Positions 55,645 to 64,000 of a stretch of DNA of 64,000 nt are shown one piece after another. Position 1 is the stretch's first letter, and every line of letters starts with the position of its first letter. Location: NCBI GenBank assembly GCA_018304425.1, contig JAGVWE010000002.1, positions 434,001-498,000 on the forward strand, written 5' to 3'. The notes below the pieces were generated by a model. That model was not told the origin of the DNA. It ran no database searches and was given only the letters and a program-made list of their open reading frames with translations. The translations under genes were made by a program, and so were the position numbers. The DNA comes from Candidatus Iainarchaeum sp. (GTDB lineage: Archaea > Iainarchaeota > Iainarchaeia > Iainarchaeales > UBA10219).

Positions 55645-58482
55645 ATGTCTAGGGCGCAGATTTCCACGGAATACGTTTTCATGGTGGCCTTTCTCCTCCT
55701 GATTGTCGGCATCATGTTCGTGTTCTCGATGCAGACCGCCCAGGAAACCATTTCCGCCAACCTCGTGGCCAATTCCCTCAATTCCTTGGAGAAGACCATT
55801 GGAGAGGTCTATGCCTTGGGCCCGGACACCCAGTTGTACACCGAAATCGACTTGCCGGATTCCCTCGTGGACTCCACGGTCTCGGGTTACTCGTATGGCT
55901 TCAAAGTCAATTCCTTGAGCGGGGAAAGCAATCTCTTGACCGAGGCCAAGGCCGAGCTGGTGGGGACGCTGCCCACGACTTCGGGCCGGCACCTGGTGCG
56001 CGTGCGCATGCGCTCGGACGGCAAAATCGAGTTGGGCAAGGGCCTCCGCATCGCGCCCGTGAAGCAGAGCGTGAGCCTCTTCCCAGGCCAAAGCGCTTCC
56101 ATGGACTTCGTGGCCTTCAACGAAACCTATGACTCGCTTTCCGTGGACGAGCTCTGGGTCGGGCACCAGTACAAGCAGAACAACATCCTCGTGCAGTTAG
56201 TTGATTCGGGCAACACCGTGTTATGCGACCAATGCTTCCAGTCCACTTCCTTGGCCAGCCCCATCAGCATAGCATCCGGGGACGACTTTGCCTTCACGGC
56301 CAACGTCTCCATTCCAACAGGCACCGCGTCGACTTCCAGGGCCGGGCCCAACTACCTGCGCGCCTCCAACGGCATCGAAGGCGAATATGATTTCACGGTC
56401 ACAGTCCTCGAAGAACTCGGCGACGTGGACATCGACCTCTCAACTCCCCCCATTTCCCCGGCCGGGAACCCCTCCAACAAGAGCACCCTCTACTTTGCTG
56501 ACGCTTTCCCCCCGGAAACCCTTTACCTAGCGGGAGCCCAGCAAGAGCAACGCGGCCAGATAGTCGTGAACATCTCGGCCTTGAACCAGGCTGGCCAGCC
56601 CGCGAACATCAAGCAAGCCATCCAGTTGTTCCAAATCATTGACCCCAATGGCGTCGTGGTCGTGGAGTTGACCGGCCTCGACATCCCCTTCAGTTACACG
56701 TATACAACGACTTTAAGCAGTCCAGTAGGCACGTACACCGTGCACGTGGAAACCGACCCCACCAAGACCAAGAACGCGGTCACCAAGGACAGCACCTTTG
56801 AGCTCACGGCAGCCAACATCTCCATGCGGGAATGCTTTGAATTCCAGTGGCTGAACACCGCCATTTCCTCGGATGGCCTGCGGTTGAACGACTGGCTCAT
56901 GCGGAACGCGTGCACCAGCGACCCCATCAACATCACGCAGATGGCTATTGACATCCAGAACGACCAGGACGGAGTCCTGATACGAAACGTTTACTTTGGT
57001 GGAATCCCCGTGTTCGGCGAAGCCACGGGCGCGCCTCCCCAGTCGCCTCCGGCCCCGTTCCCGATTGTGGGCGCGAACCTGCAGCCGCCCTACTCCTTGC
57101 CGGCCAGCACCACGATTTCCGCCAACAACAAGCTGGAGGTCACGCATCCGGCCCTCAACGACGAAGGCGAGGTCATTACTTTTACGTTCTACTTCCAGGA
57201 CGGCAGCCAAGCCTATGTCACCGTGCCGCCCTTCAGCGCCCCGCCCATGAACGACGCGGACTGCATTGCCGTGGACATGAGTTCCACGAAGTTCACGGGA
57301 ACCCTGCCGGCCGGCTCCGAGTTCGGCGGCTTCACAATTGCCAACAACTGTGAAAAACCGGTAACGATTGTTTCGACCATGGTTTCCCTGGCCAAGGACC
57401 CCAACAACGCCACCCAAATCATTAAACTCAATTACCTGGGCAGCGATGCCTGGACCGGGAGTGCCCTGCCCAGCCAAACCATCGTGCATTCCCCCGTGGT
57501 CATTCCCAGCAAGAGCAGCTGGACCAACCACGCCATCACCACCAGCCAGCAGATAAGCGTCTCAGGCCAGTCCATTACCCTCACCTTCGGCTTTCCTTCG
57601 GGCCCCACCTATACGAGCCCGGCATGGCAGCCCAACCTCAACCTGCAATCGGTTTGCCTGGTCATCAGCCACGGCAACCAGCCGCTGGGCACGCACCAGG
57701 AGAGCTGGGCCACGACCAACGACGTGGTGGCGGACTTTTCCCTGACCAATACCTGTCCCTTTCCCATTCAAGTCATTGGCTTGATGGCCAACGCCAACAA
57801 CAATCCCACGCCTACCACCCTGACCCTAGTGCACCTGGACTCCGGGGTCGTTGCAATGCCCCAGTGGCAGACGGGAAACCCGGGCACACCCATGCCGTTC
57901 TCGCCGCCCTCCAATCCCCTCAACATCCTGTCCGGTGCCACCATTACTTCCAACGACTTGCAGTTCAATGCCTCGCTGATGCCGCCCTTCTATTTGACGG
58001 GCACCGTGATGATGGCGGACAACAGCCAGAAAAGCTTCCCCCCTTGGCCGCAAACCAACATGACGGCGGCCAACTGCCTGACCGGCTTCTCCAACGGGAC
58101 CTGGGACACGAGTGGCACTACCTACACGGGCACCAACCTCACCAACCCCTGCAGCACATCCATCACCATCCAGACCATCACGGTCAACGACGGCTCGGGC
58201 AACGCGGGCTGGAAGGCAACCACCGTCAACTTCGGGGGCGGGGCCACGGAATACTTTGACGCGGCGGGCACGGGCAGCCCGGCTTCCCTGGACATCACGG
58301 ACTTCACCATTCAAGGCAACGGTTCCGCCACCGGCAATTCCCTGGCCTTTTCATCCAGCAGCAGCGTGGAATGCAAGACCATAACCGTTGACTTCCAGTT
58401 GGCGGATTCGACCGGCGCCGTCTCGGTGTTGCCCGGCATCTCCATTGCGCCCTCCAGCAACCCGGCTTGCTCGGGAGGATAA
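55645..58482 (+). CDS. Large class III signal-peptide surface protein (pilin-like adhesin)
   Basis: A 945-residue protein. The N-terminus AQISTEYVFMVAFLLLIVGI is a class III prepilin helix (AQIS-T-EY type), so it should be inserted and cleaved like a pilin. What follows is a chain of beta domains with few Cys, each bounded by patterns such as VSLFPGQSASMDFVAFNETY, VVIPSKSSWTNHAITTSQ and NPCSTSITIQTITVNDGSG; repeats of NxCxxPxxI (NNCEKPVTI, NTCPFPIQV, NPCSTSITI) mark at least four similar repeats. Many N-x-S/T sites suggest glycosylation. First gene of the rightward operon; the GTG at 55627 could add six residues, but the ATG at 55645 fits the prepilin leader. Confidence 0.84.
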   Translation: MSRAQISTEYVFMVAFLLLIVGIMFVFSMQTAQETISANLVANSLNSLEKTIGEVYALGPDTQLYTEIDLPDSLVDSTVSGYSYGFKVNSLSGESNLLTEAKAELVGTLPTTSGRHLVRVRMRSDGKIELGKGLRIAPVKQSVSLFPGQSASMDFVAFNETYDSLSVDELWVGHQYKQNNILVQLVDSGNTVLCDQCFQSTSLASPISIASGDDFAFTANVSIPTGTASTSRAGPNYLRASNGIEGEYDFTVTVLEELGDVDIDLSTPPISPAGNPSNKSTLYFADAFPPETLYLAGAQQEQRGQIVVNISALNQAGQPANIKQAIQLFQIIDPNGVVVVELTGLDIPFSYTYTTTLSSPVGTYTVHVETDPTKTKNAVTKDSTFELTAANISMRECFEFQWLNTAISSDGLRLNDWLMRNACTSDPINITQMAIDIQNDQDGVLIRNVYFGGIPVFGEATGAPPQSPPAPFPIVGANLQPPYSLPASTTISANNKLEVTHPALNDEGEVITFTFYFQDGSQAYVTVPPFSAPPMNDADCIAVDMSSTKFTGTLPAGSEFGGFTIANNCEKPVTIVSTMVSLAKDPNNATQIIKLNYLGSDAWTGSALPSQTIVHSPVVIPSKSSWTNHAITTSQQISVSGQSITLTFGFPSGPTYTSPAWQPNLNLQSVCLVISHGNQPLGTHQESWATTNDVVADFSLTNTCPFPIQVIGLMANANNNPTPTTLTLVHLDSGVVAMPQWQTGNPGTPMPFSPPSNPLNILSGATITSNDLQFNASLMPPFYLTGTVMMADNSQKSFPPWPQTNMTAANCLTGFSNGTWDTSGTTYTGTNLTNPCSTSITIQTITVNDGSGNAGWKATTVNFGGGATEYFDAAGTGSPASLDITDFTIQGNGSATGNSLAFSSSSSVECKTITVDFQLADSTGAVSVLPGISIAPSSNPACSGG

Positions 58483-58487
58483 CGTTT

Positions 58488-58907
58488 ATGCACGAAAAAA
58501 CGCTTTTGCACGAAAACCGGAAGGCCCAGGCCAGCACGGAGACCCTCATCATCATCGGCATCCTCATGGTGTTGTTCACGATTGTCCTGGTCTACTACTC
58601 GGAGAACGAGCGGTTCGTGAGGGACTTGCGGTTGCCCTGGGAAAAGGAAATCGAGTGCGAAAAATACGCTGAAATCCTGTCCAGCATCTACAACAAGGGC
58701 CACGGCGCGGAATGGTCGGGAACCCTGGACAAGAAGCTCTTCATCGGCGACAACCTCATCTACCTGTATGACCTGGACAAGACCATCAGCGATTCCGTGC
58801 TATGCAACCACTTTGCCAAGCTCTACAACAGTTACACGGCAACCGGCAACGTGACCTTTGCCAACGTGGGAGGGAGGGTGGCCATCCTTGGCAACAGCGT
58901 CGTTTAA
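58488..58907 (+). CDS. Class III signal-peptide minor pilin
   Basis: A 139-residue pilin-like protein: basic leader MHEKTLLHENRK, then AQASTETLIIIGILMVLFTI, the prepilin hydrophobic helix, and a small head domain (NKGHGAEWSGTLDKKLFIGD). A GGGAGG ribosome-binding site lies 9 nt before the ATG at 58488. It follows the large adhesin by 5 nt. Likely a minor pilin of the same pilus; no structural role can be fixed. Confidence 0.83.
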   Translation: MHEKTLLHENRKAQASTETLIIIGILMVLFTIVLVYYSENERFVRDLRLPWEKEIECEKYAEILSSIYNKGHGAEWSGTLDKKLFIGDNLIYLYDLDKTISDSVLCNHFAKLYNSYTATGNVTFANVGGRVAILGNSVV

Positions 58908-58920
58908 GGCGAACCAGCGG

Positions 58921-59451
58921 TTGGGCCGGCGCGGCCAAATCGTGAGCTACGACATCTACCTAGCCGTCTTCGTCTTCCTGATACTGTTCGGCGCCATGTA
59001 CTTGTTGTGGCAGGGCAACCTCAAGCACCTCGACCGCGAACGGAGGATACTGGAAATGAAGTACACTGCAGTCCAAGTGGCCGACTACCTGGTCTCCAGC
59101 CCCGGCAACCCCGTGGACTGGGAAGTCAACCTGGACCCCACCGCCGTGGGCCTGGCCAGCGAGCGGCTGCTGTTATCGGAGTCCAAGGTGGCCAAGCTGC
59201 CGGGCCTCTACGAGGACGGCGTGCAAAAACTGGACTATGCGATGGCCAAAAACTATTTGAACATCGCCAACTACGATTTCTACCTCAAAATCGAGTCCGG
59301 CTCCAGCCTCCTGTTCGAGTCCGGGAAAGCCAATGACTCCGGCTTGTTCATAGTCTCCGAGTACCCCTTGAAGGAGGCGCGGATAGCCTATTCGAGGATG
59401 GTCCAGTACGACAACCAACCGGCCCTCTTGACCCTCACCATTTATGGATGA
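58921..59451 (+). CDS. Pilin-like protein
   Basis: A 176-residue protein. GQIVSYDIYLAVFVFLILFG after a basic leader (GRR) is a prepilin-type helix, with Gly-Gln before the hydrophobic stretch. The start is ambiguous: the frame is open upstream from 58858, overlapping the previous gene; I take the TTG at 58921, which places the basic leader correctly. The head contains ESGSSLLFESGKANDS and other beta-like segments. Part of the pilin operon. Confidence 0.7.
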   Translation: MGRRGQIVSYDIYLAVFVFLILFGAMYLLWQGNLKHLDRERRILEMKYTAVQVADYLVSSPGNPVDWEVNLDPTAVGLASERLLLSESKVAKLPGLYEDGVQKLDYAMAKNYLNIANYDFYLKIESGSSLLFESGKANDSGLFIVSEYPLKEARIAYSRMVQYDNQPALLTLTIYG

Positions 59452-59457
59452 AAGCCC

Positions 59458-59901
59458 ATGACGCCAACCAAAACCAGGGGATATGTTTTCAGCGCCGACA
59501 TCATCCTAGCCGTCATCGTCTTCATCCTCTTGTTCGCCGCCATGCAGTACTCGTTGACCGAACCCGAGGCCAGCGGCGTTGAAACCCTGCAGATGCGGCA
59601 AATCATGGATGACCTGCTCTCGTTGCTGGACCGGGACCAAGTCCTCCAGTCCTTCAACGAGTCCACGATTTCAGCCGCGGTCAACGAGGCCCTGCCGGCC
59701 CGCTTTGACTACAAGATGTCCATCGAGAAGTGGAGCGTGAGCGGGGAAACCCAGGTGCTGGTCAGCGAAATGGAGTTCGGGAACACGGAGGCAGACCTGT
59801 CCGACCTCGAATTCGTGAAAGGCAGAAGGACGTTCGTGAAGACATCCCTCACCGGCATCGACAGCTACTACAACCTCGAGTACCGGATGTGGCTCAAATG
59901 A
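59458..59901 (+). CDS. Pilin-like protein
   Basis: A 147-residue protein with TRGYVFSADIILAVIVFILL, a prepilin-like hydrophobic helix after a Thr/Lys-rich leader, and a soluble head of about 110 residues. The ATG lies 6 nt after the preceding stop, and its stop overlaps the giant adhesin gene (ATGA), so the two are coupled. The proteins here share only the N-terminal helix, as is usual for minor pilins. Confidence 0.78.
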   Translation: MTPTKTRGYVFSADIILAVIVFILLFAAMQYSLTEPEASGVETLQMRQIMDDLLSLLDRDQVLQSFNESTISAAVNEALPARFDYKMSIEKWSVSGETQVLVSEMEFGNTEADLSDLEFVKGRRTFVKTSLTGIDSYYNLEYRMWLK

Positions 59902-62900
59902 AACCCCGTGCAGGAAACCAGCGGGGCATCATCTTCACCTTGAGCGTGCTGCTCCTGGCCCTGGCCGTGGTGGGCCTGGCCCAGACCATCAACGAGAAGA
60001 CCAAGGATGCTGCGGACAACATCTCCTATGCCAACGCCGCGCACGCAGTGGCCAACCGCTTCGACAACTCACGCGAAGACTTGCGTAAGCTCGTAGACCA
60101 GTTCAAGAAGGTCTCCCCCGTGGTCGAAGCCGACCGCATCACGGTAAGCGATTCGCTGCCCAACGCTGACTACCAGAACCCAAGCAACCGGTTCCCCTTG
60201 CCCCTCGAAGACTACAAGGCGTTCGTCTCCAAGTACGTGGACAACTTCACCTTCCTCTTGAACGCCGTGGAGGGCTTCAACAACTTCCAGGTCATGCTGG
60301 ACCCCTATGACGTCCTGTACACGCATGGCATGCGGGGCAGCGACGAAGTCATTTCGGTCAAGCCAGCCACCACCTCTTTCGGCTATTACAAGGTCGAGGT
60401 CAACCTCAACGGCCGCTCCTACAAGCAAGTCATCGACGAGCAAACCAGTGCATCGGTTGCCGGCACCGGCATCAACCTCCAGGTCGTGGTAACCGAGGGG
60501 AGTGAGGGGAAATTCGATTACACCTTCCAAAACCTGGACCCAGCCCAGACCAGCACCATCCACGTCTACTCGGACCTGGGCACGCAAACCGGGGAAACCC
60601 TCATCTCCCTTGAGCAAGACGGGGAACTGGTGGTCATCAACCGCACTCCGACTACGCTCAACTACAAGGTCTCCACGGTCTTCGGCGAACGCGAGTCCCC
60701 CAAGGAACTGGAGGCTCCCGTGACCGAGTTGATGGTGCAAAACGAGTTGTTCAAAATCAAGAAGACCTCCAAGGGCTTCAACATCAACGACTTGGCCACC
60801 ATCAAGCTGCAGACCATGAACGAGACCTGGGACACTGAGAAAAAGAACTTCGCGGAAAGGGAAGCAGTAAACTACAAGGCCGAACTCTACAACTTCAAGG
60901 GCCAGCTCATCGACGTTTCCAACCTCCAGTTCGAGTTCTTCGAACCCGATGGGGGCTTGGACACCAGCCTCACCGGCTTAACCACCACCAACGGCGTTTA
61001 CAAGGGGAGCTTCGCCAAGTCGGGGGGTTCGATGGAGGAAGGCACCTGGACGCTGAAAGCAACAGCAACCAAGGGCTCCACGGTTTCCGCGACCACGACC
61101 TTTTCCGTCGAAGAATTCGCGGCCAGCTGTGTCGTGCAACTCCTGGACGAGAGCTGTAGTGGGGAAGACGAGGATGGCCTCTACGGCCTCGGCGAAAAGG
61201 CCTGCTTTGCCGCCCAACTCGTGGACGCAGAAGACCAGCCCATCGACTCCAGCAACTCCATTTCCAACCCAACCGTCAAGGCCTTGGACGCCCGCAACGA
61301 GAAAGAAACCCTGTTCGCGGCCTGGAACGCCTCGCTCAAGCGCTTTGAATCGGTTTGGACGATTCCCCTCAACTACTCGAAGTCCAACACCGACCACTTA
61401 TACGAGTCCGACGTCACCTACCAGAAAAGCGACAACTCCTTTGAAACCGTGCACTGCCAGAAACAGTTGCGCGTGGGACCGGACGCCGCGAGCAGCCTGC
61501 AAAACATCGCCCTCGACTTCTACGACGATGCGGCCCTGACCCTTCTCCTGCCCCTCAAAGACCAGCCCACGGAAGGCCAGGACCTTCCCACCCAGGCCAA
61601 GGGCGAAGACATTTACATCAAGGTCAGCCTCACCGACAACCAGGGCAAGGCCGTCAACACCGGGGTCGACCTCTCCCTCACCCACAAGAACCAGTCCACG
61701 CCCAGCCTGGCCGTAGTCGGCGGGCAAACCGATAATGGCGTCTACTCCACGAAATTCGACACCGCCATCAATGCAGCGGGCAGGTACACCGTGCAAGCCT
61801 CTGCCACGGCTGGTTCGACCAAGAGCGTCAGCGAAAAAGTCTTCGTCGAACTCCCCCAGCCCACCGTGTGCGCTTCCCCGTTGACTTCCTTTACCGTGAA
61901 CCTCTTCCGAGACTCCGCGCACGTGACGCCGGCCTCCTCCTTTTTCCTGGGCGCCACGGTCTACTATGAAGTGCATGCCAACAGCGCCTTGGGCGAGCTC
62001 GCCCAACTCGACCAGTTAACCGTTAAAATCATGGACCCCAGTCGAATCGTGGTGGACACGCAGTCACCCACGGTCCCGGTTGGCATGCCGTTTTCGGGCA
62101 ACTTTGTCACGCATGCAGCGGACACGCCCGGCGCGTGGAAAATAGAGGTTACTGGCACCTGCACGGACCTGGGCACCCAAACCAATGAAACCGAGTCCTC
62201 GATTGAGCCAACGCCCTGCAATTCCGGCGAGGAGAGGTGCCCGGACGGCGTCTGCCGAGCCGTTGACAACTGCGGGTGTCAGGCCGGCCAAGGCCGTTGC
62301 CCGGATGGAACGTGCTCGGCTTCCTGTCCGCCCACCAAGACCTGTGCTTCCGGCCAAGTCCTCTGCGGGGATTTGTTGACCTGTGGAACGATTTGCGCGG
62401 ACACGGTTTGCCGGGAAGCCAACACGAATTGTGGTTGCTCGTATGGCCAGGAGCGTTGCTCGGACTCCACCTGCCGCACCCTTGGAACCTGCCCCACCAG
62501 TTCCTGTCCCAGCGGCCAAGAGTTCTGCAGTGACAACGTTTGCCGGCAGGCCAACACCAATTGCGGTTGTGGCACGGGTTTGTCACGGTGCCTGGACGGA
62601 AGTTGTCGCACCACCGGAACCTGTCCAACGGGCGCTTGCCCCGGTGGGCAATCCTTTTGCCAGGACAACGTGTGCCGCACCACCGGCACCAATTGTGGTT
62701 GTGGGGCTGGTTTGTCGCGGTGCGTGGACGGCGTCTGCCGTGCCACCGGGACTTGTCCCCTGGGTTCCTGCCCGGCGGGTCAAGAGTTTTGCCAGGACAA
62801 TGTTTGCCGGACTTCCAACTCCAATTGTGGTTGTGGGGCTGGTTTGTCGCGGTGCGTGGACGGCGTCTGCCGTGCCATCGGAACCTGTCCCAGTTCCGGC

Positions 62901-64000
62901 ACCTGCCCCGCTGGCCAAGAACGCTGCCAGGACAATGTTTGCCGGGCGGTGAGCACGAATTGTGGTTGCAGTGCAAACCAGGAAAGGTGTTCCAACGGGG
63001 CTTGCCTGGCAGTCGGCACTTGCCCGGTTTCTTGTTCCAGTGGCCAAACCCTTTGCCCGAATGGGGTGTGCGGGGAAGTCTGCCCGGACAGCGTCTGCCG
63101 CGCGGCAGGCACCAACTGTGGCTGTCCCCAGGGCGCGGAAATGTGCGCGGACGGGGCTTGCCGGTCTCGTTGCCCGCCTCCCTGGGCTTGCGAGGAACCC
63201 AACCTGGTTCGATGCCCTGACGGCATCTGCGGCGAGCTCTGCGCGGACGGCACTTGTGTCGCGAAGGGCACGTGCCCGCCAGGCCCCTGCCCCTCTTATG
63301 GGCAGCGATACCAGGACGCCAAGTGCCGGGACCCCGACAACGGAGACTGCAGCGCGCCAAAAGTCCGGTGCTATGACGGCATCTGCCGCGTGCCCTGCGC
63401 GGACGGCACCTGCTCGGTTACCGGCAACTGCTCCAACAACTGTTCTCCCGGGCAGGCCCGGTGCGTGAACGGGGCCTGCGGCATTGTGTGCCCGGACAAC
63501 ACGTGTCAAAGCCCGGGAAGCTGTGGCTCCTGTCCTCCCCCGCAAGTTTCCTGCAATGGAAGGTGCGCGTCCACGTGCCCGCCGACTTCCTGTCCCTCGG
63601 GTGAAATCCTTTGCGGGGACGGGATAACCTGTGGGGTTATCTGCGCGGACAACACGTGCAAACCAGCCGGCACCTGCAATGCGGTAGGCCCTTGTCAACC
63701 CGGTGAAACCCAGTGCGCGGATGGAACGTGTGGCGAACTATGCCCGGACAACGTGTGCCGGCCCACCGGCACTTGTCCTTCCATCAACGATTGCCCGCCG
63801 GGAACCGCCTTGTGCGCGGATGGAAGGACGTGTGGAGTCATTTGCTCGGATGGAACCTGCCGTGTCCCCGGGAGTTGTCCCAGCAACTCCTGTCCCAGTG
63901 GCCAGGTTTTGTGTCAGTCCGGGTCCTGTGGCATTGTCTGCCCGGACAACGTTTGCCGCACACCCAACGCGAATTGCGGTTGCTCTGCGGGCCAGGTTCG
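59898..64000 (+). CDS. Giant pilin-like adhesin with Cys-rich repeat domain (C-terminus off the window)
   Basis: At least 1367 residues; the end lies beyond the window. The N-terminus RGIIFTLSVLLLALAVVGLA is a pilin-like helix after a basic leader. Residues about 40-770 are beta-rich, with Ig-like stretches (VTEGSEGKFDYTFQNLDPAQ, YEVHANSALGELAQLDQ). From about residue 774 the protein is a Cys-rich tandem repeat: units near 44 residues with C-x-(D/S)-(N/G)-x-CR and GT-C-P motifs (SGQEFCSDNVCRQANTNCGC, CVDGVCRATGTCPLGSCP), more than 20 copies of C-(x)-DG/DN-x-C so far. Disulfides would make a stiff fibre. Its place at the end of the pilin operon suggests a pilus tip adhesin (inference). Confidence 0.83.
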   Translation, partial: MKPRAGNQRGIIFTLSVLLLALAVVGLAQTINEKTKDAADNISYANAAHAVANRFDNSREDLRKLVDQFKKVSPVVEADRITVSDSLPNADYQNPSNRFPLPLEDYKAFVSKYVDNFTFLLNAVEGFNNFQVMLDPYDVLYTHGMRGSDEVISVKPATTSFGYYKVEVNLNGRSYKQVIDEQTSASVAGTGINLQVVVTEGSEGKFDYTFQNLDPAQTSTIHVYSDLGTQTGETLISLEQDGELVVINRTPTTLNYKVSTVFGERESPKELEAPVTELMVQNELFKIKKTSKGFNINDLATIKLQTMNETWDTEKKNFAEREAVNYKAELYNFKGQLIDVSNLQFEFFEPDGGLDTSLTGLTTTNGVYKGSFAKSGGSMEEGTWTLKATATKGSTVSATTTFSVEEFAASCVVQLLDESCSGEDEDGLYGLGEKACFAAQLVDAEDQPIDSSNSISNPTVKALDARNEKETLFAAWNASLKRFESVWTIPLNYSKSNTDHLYESDVTYQKSDNSFETVHCQKQLRVGPDAASSLQNIALDFYDDAALTLLLPLKDQPTEGQDLPTQAKGEDIYIKVSLTDNQGKAVNTGVDLSLTHKNQSTPSLAVVGGQTDNGVYSTKFDTAINAAGRYTVQASATAGSTKSVSEKVFVELPQPTVCASPLTSFTVNLFRDSAHVTPASSFFLGATVYYEVHANSALGELAQLDQLTVKIMDPSRIVVDTQSPTVPVGMPFSGNFVTHAADTPGAWKIEVTGTCTDLGTQTNETESSIEPTPCNSGEERCPDGVCRAVDNCGCQAGQGRCPDGTCSASCPPTKTCASGQVLCGDLLTCGTICADTVCREANTNCGCSYGQERCSDSTCRTLGTCPTSSCPSGQEFCSDNVCRQANTNCGCGTGLSRCLDGSCRTTGTCPTGACPGGQSFCQDNVCRTTGTNCGCGAGLSRCVDGVCRATGTCPLGSCPAGQEFCQDNVCRTSNSNCGCGAGLSRCVDGVCRAIGTCPSSGTCPAGQERCQDNVCRAVSTNCGCSANQERCSNGACLAVGTCPVSCSSGQTLCPNGVCGEVCPDSVCRAAGTNCGCPQGAEMCADGACRSRCPPPWACEEPNLVRCPDGICGELCADGTCVAKGTCPPGPCPSYGQRYQDAKCRDPDNGDCSAPKVRCYDGICRVPCADGTCSVTGNCSNNCSPGQARCVNGACGIVCPDNTCQSPGSCGSCPPPQVSCNGRCASTCPPTSCPSGEILCGDGITCGVICADNTCKPAGTCNAVGPCQPGETQCADGTCGELCPDNVCRPTGTCPSINDCPPGTALCADGRTCGVICSDGTCRVPGSCPSNSCPSGQVLCQSGSCGIVCPDNVCRTPNANCGCSAGQV
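62689..62745 (+). repeat. 57-nt exact repeat in the Cys-rich domain, copy 1
   Basis: Identical to 62821-62877, spaced 132 nt (44 codons), the apparent repeat unit of the Cys-rich domain. Confidence 0.9.
62821..62877 (+). repeat. 57-nt exact repeat in the Cys-rich domain, copy 2
   Basis: Same 57 nt as 62689-62745; surrounding units are diverged, so this pair is a recent duplication or conversion. Confidence 0.9.

Noticed and set aside
62149..63360. Long antisense reading frames over the Cys-rich repeats
   Set aside because: Repeats with few stop-like codons stay open in several frames; the translated antisense is low-complexity without motifs, while the forward frame has a clear protein.
62217..64000. 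CRISPR array
   Set aside because: The repeats are coding, with diverged units and no equal-length unique spacers.
1..64000. tRNA and rRNA genes
   Set aside because: I looked for TPsiC-like GTTCGA/GGTTC patterns with matching acceptor stems in the intergenic stretches and saw none; a covariance search would be decisive.

Overview
The window is GC-rich archaeal DNA. Evidence for an archaeon: TATA-like boxes lie about 25-30 nt before many start codons with almost no leader; prepilins have archaeal class III signal peptides; FlaI/TadA- and FlaJ/TadC-like pilus genes, KaiC/RAD55-like ATPases, a CheC-like protein and an archaeosortase are present. Many compact, overlapping genes and Cys-rich secreted repeat proteins suggest a DPANN-type lineage, perhaps Diapherotrites-like. 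That placement is inference; there is no rRNA or other marker to fix it.

Layout. 1-455: start of a KaiC-like ATPase. 517-17358: a large cell-surface glycan locus with an initiating sugar transferase, two methyltransferases, three tandem GT2 enzymes, a radical SAM/SPASM enzyme, a leftward operon of six GT4 enzymes plus a methyltransferase (15.3 kb down to 6.8 kb), and a GT2-membrane-GT4 fusion. 17315-27469: an archaeosortase (Cys-Arg-His) among small membrane proteins, a 732-residue membrane/TPR protein, three GT2 enzymes, a GlcNAc-1-phosphate transferase-like protein and a surface Ig-like protein. 27519-34273: a GalU-like nucleotidyltransferase, a SHOCT-like-tailed protein, a coiled-coil protein, a second surface protein, a KaiC-like ATPase and a Cys-repeat lipoprotein. 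34388-38740: an ABC exporter and a GT-C-like membrane protein with two small membrane proteins. 38752-46328: a 1.1 k-residue PKD/CARDB surface protein, a PAS histidine kinase, CheY, CheC and a phosphomannomutase. 46389-47972: a predicted structured RNA, a hairpin array, and bacterial-type coaE-coaD. 48071-64000: a type IV pilus region with a pilin, a divergent TadA/B/C-like motor operon, a VapBC-like pair, and a rightward operon of four pilin-like proteins ending in a giant Cys-rich adhesin that runs off the window.

How it may work together (inference). Sugar-nucleotide supply (phosphomannomutase, GalU-like), lipid-linked initiation (sugar transferase, GPT-like), elongation by at least fifteen glycosyltransferases, and export or transfer (ABC, GT-C) would build a surface glycan. 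The archaeosortase may anchor surface proteins to it, as exosortases sit in bacterial exopolysaccharide loci. The pilus region supplies adhesion. The HK/CheY/CheC trio and KaiC-like ATPases may link surface sensing to pilus or envelope function.

Most unusual items: a 27-nt hairpin element at two distant loci differing only by one compensatory base-pair swap, the second copy lying behind a duplicated 5' end of coaE; a 203-nt multi-hairpin closed structure at 46389-46591; the archaeosortase within a glycan locus; and the giant Cys-repeat pilin-like adhesin.
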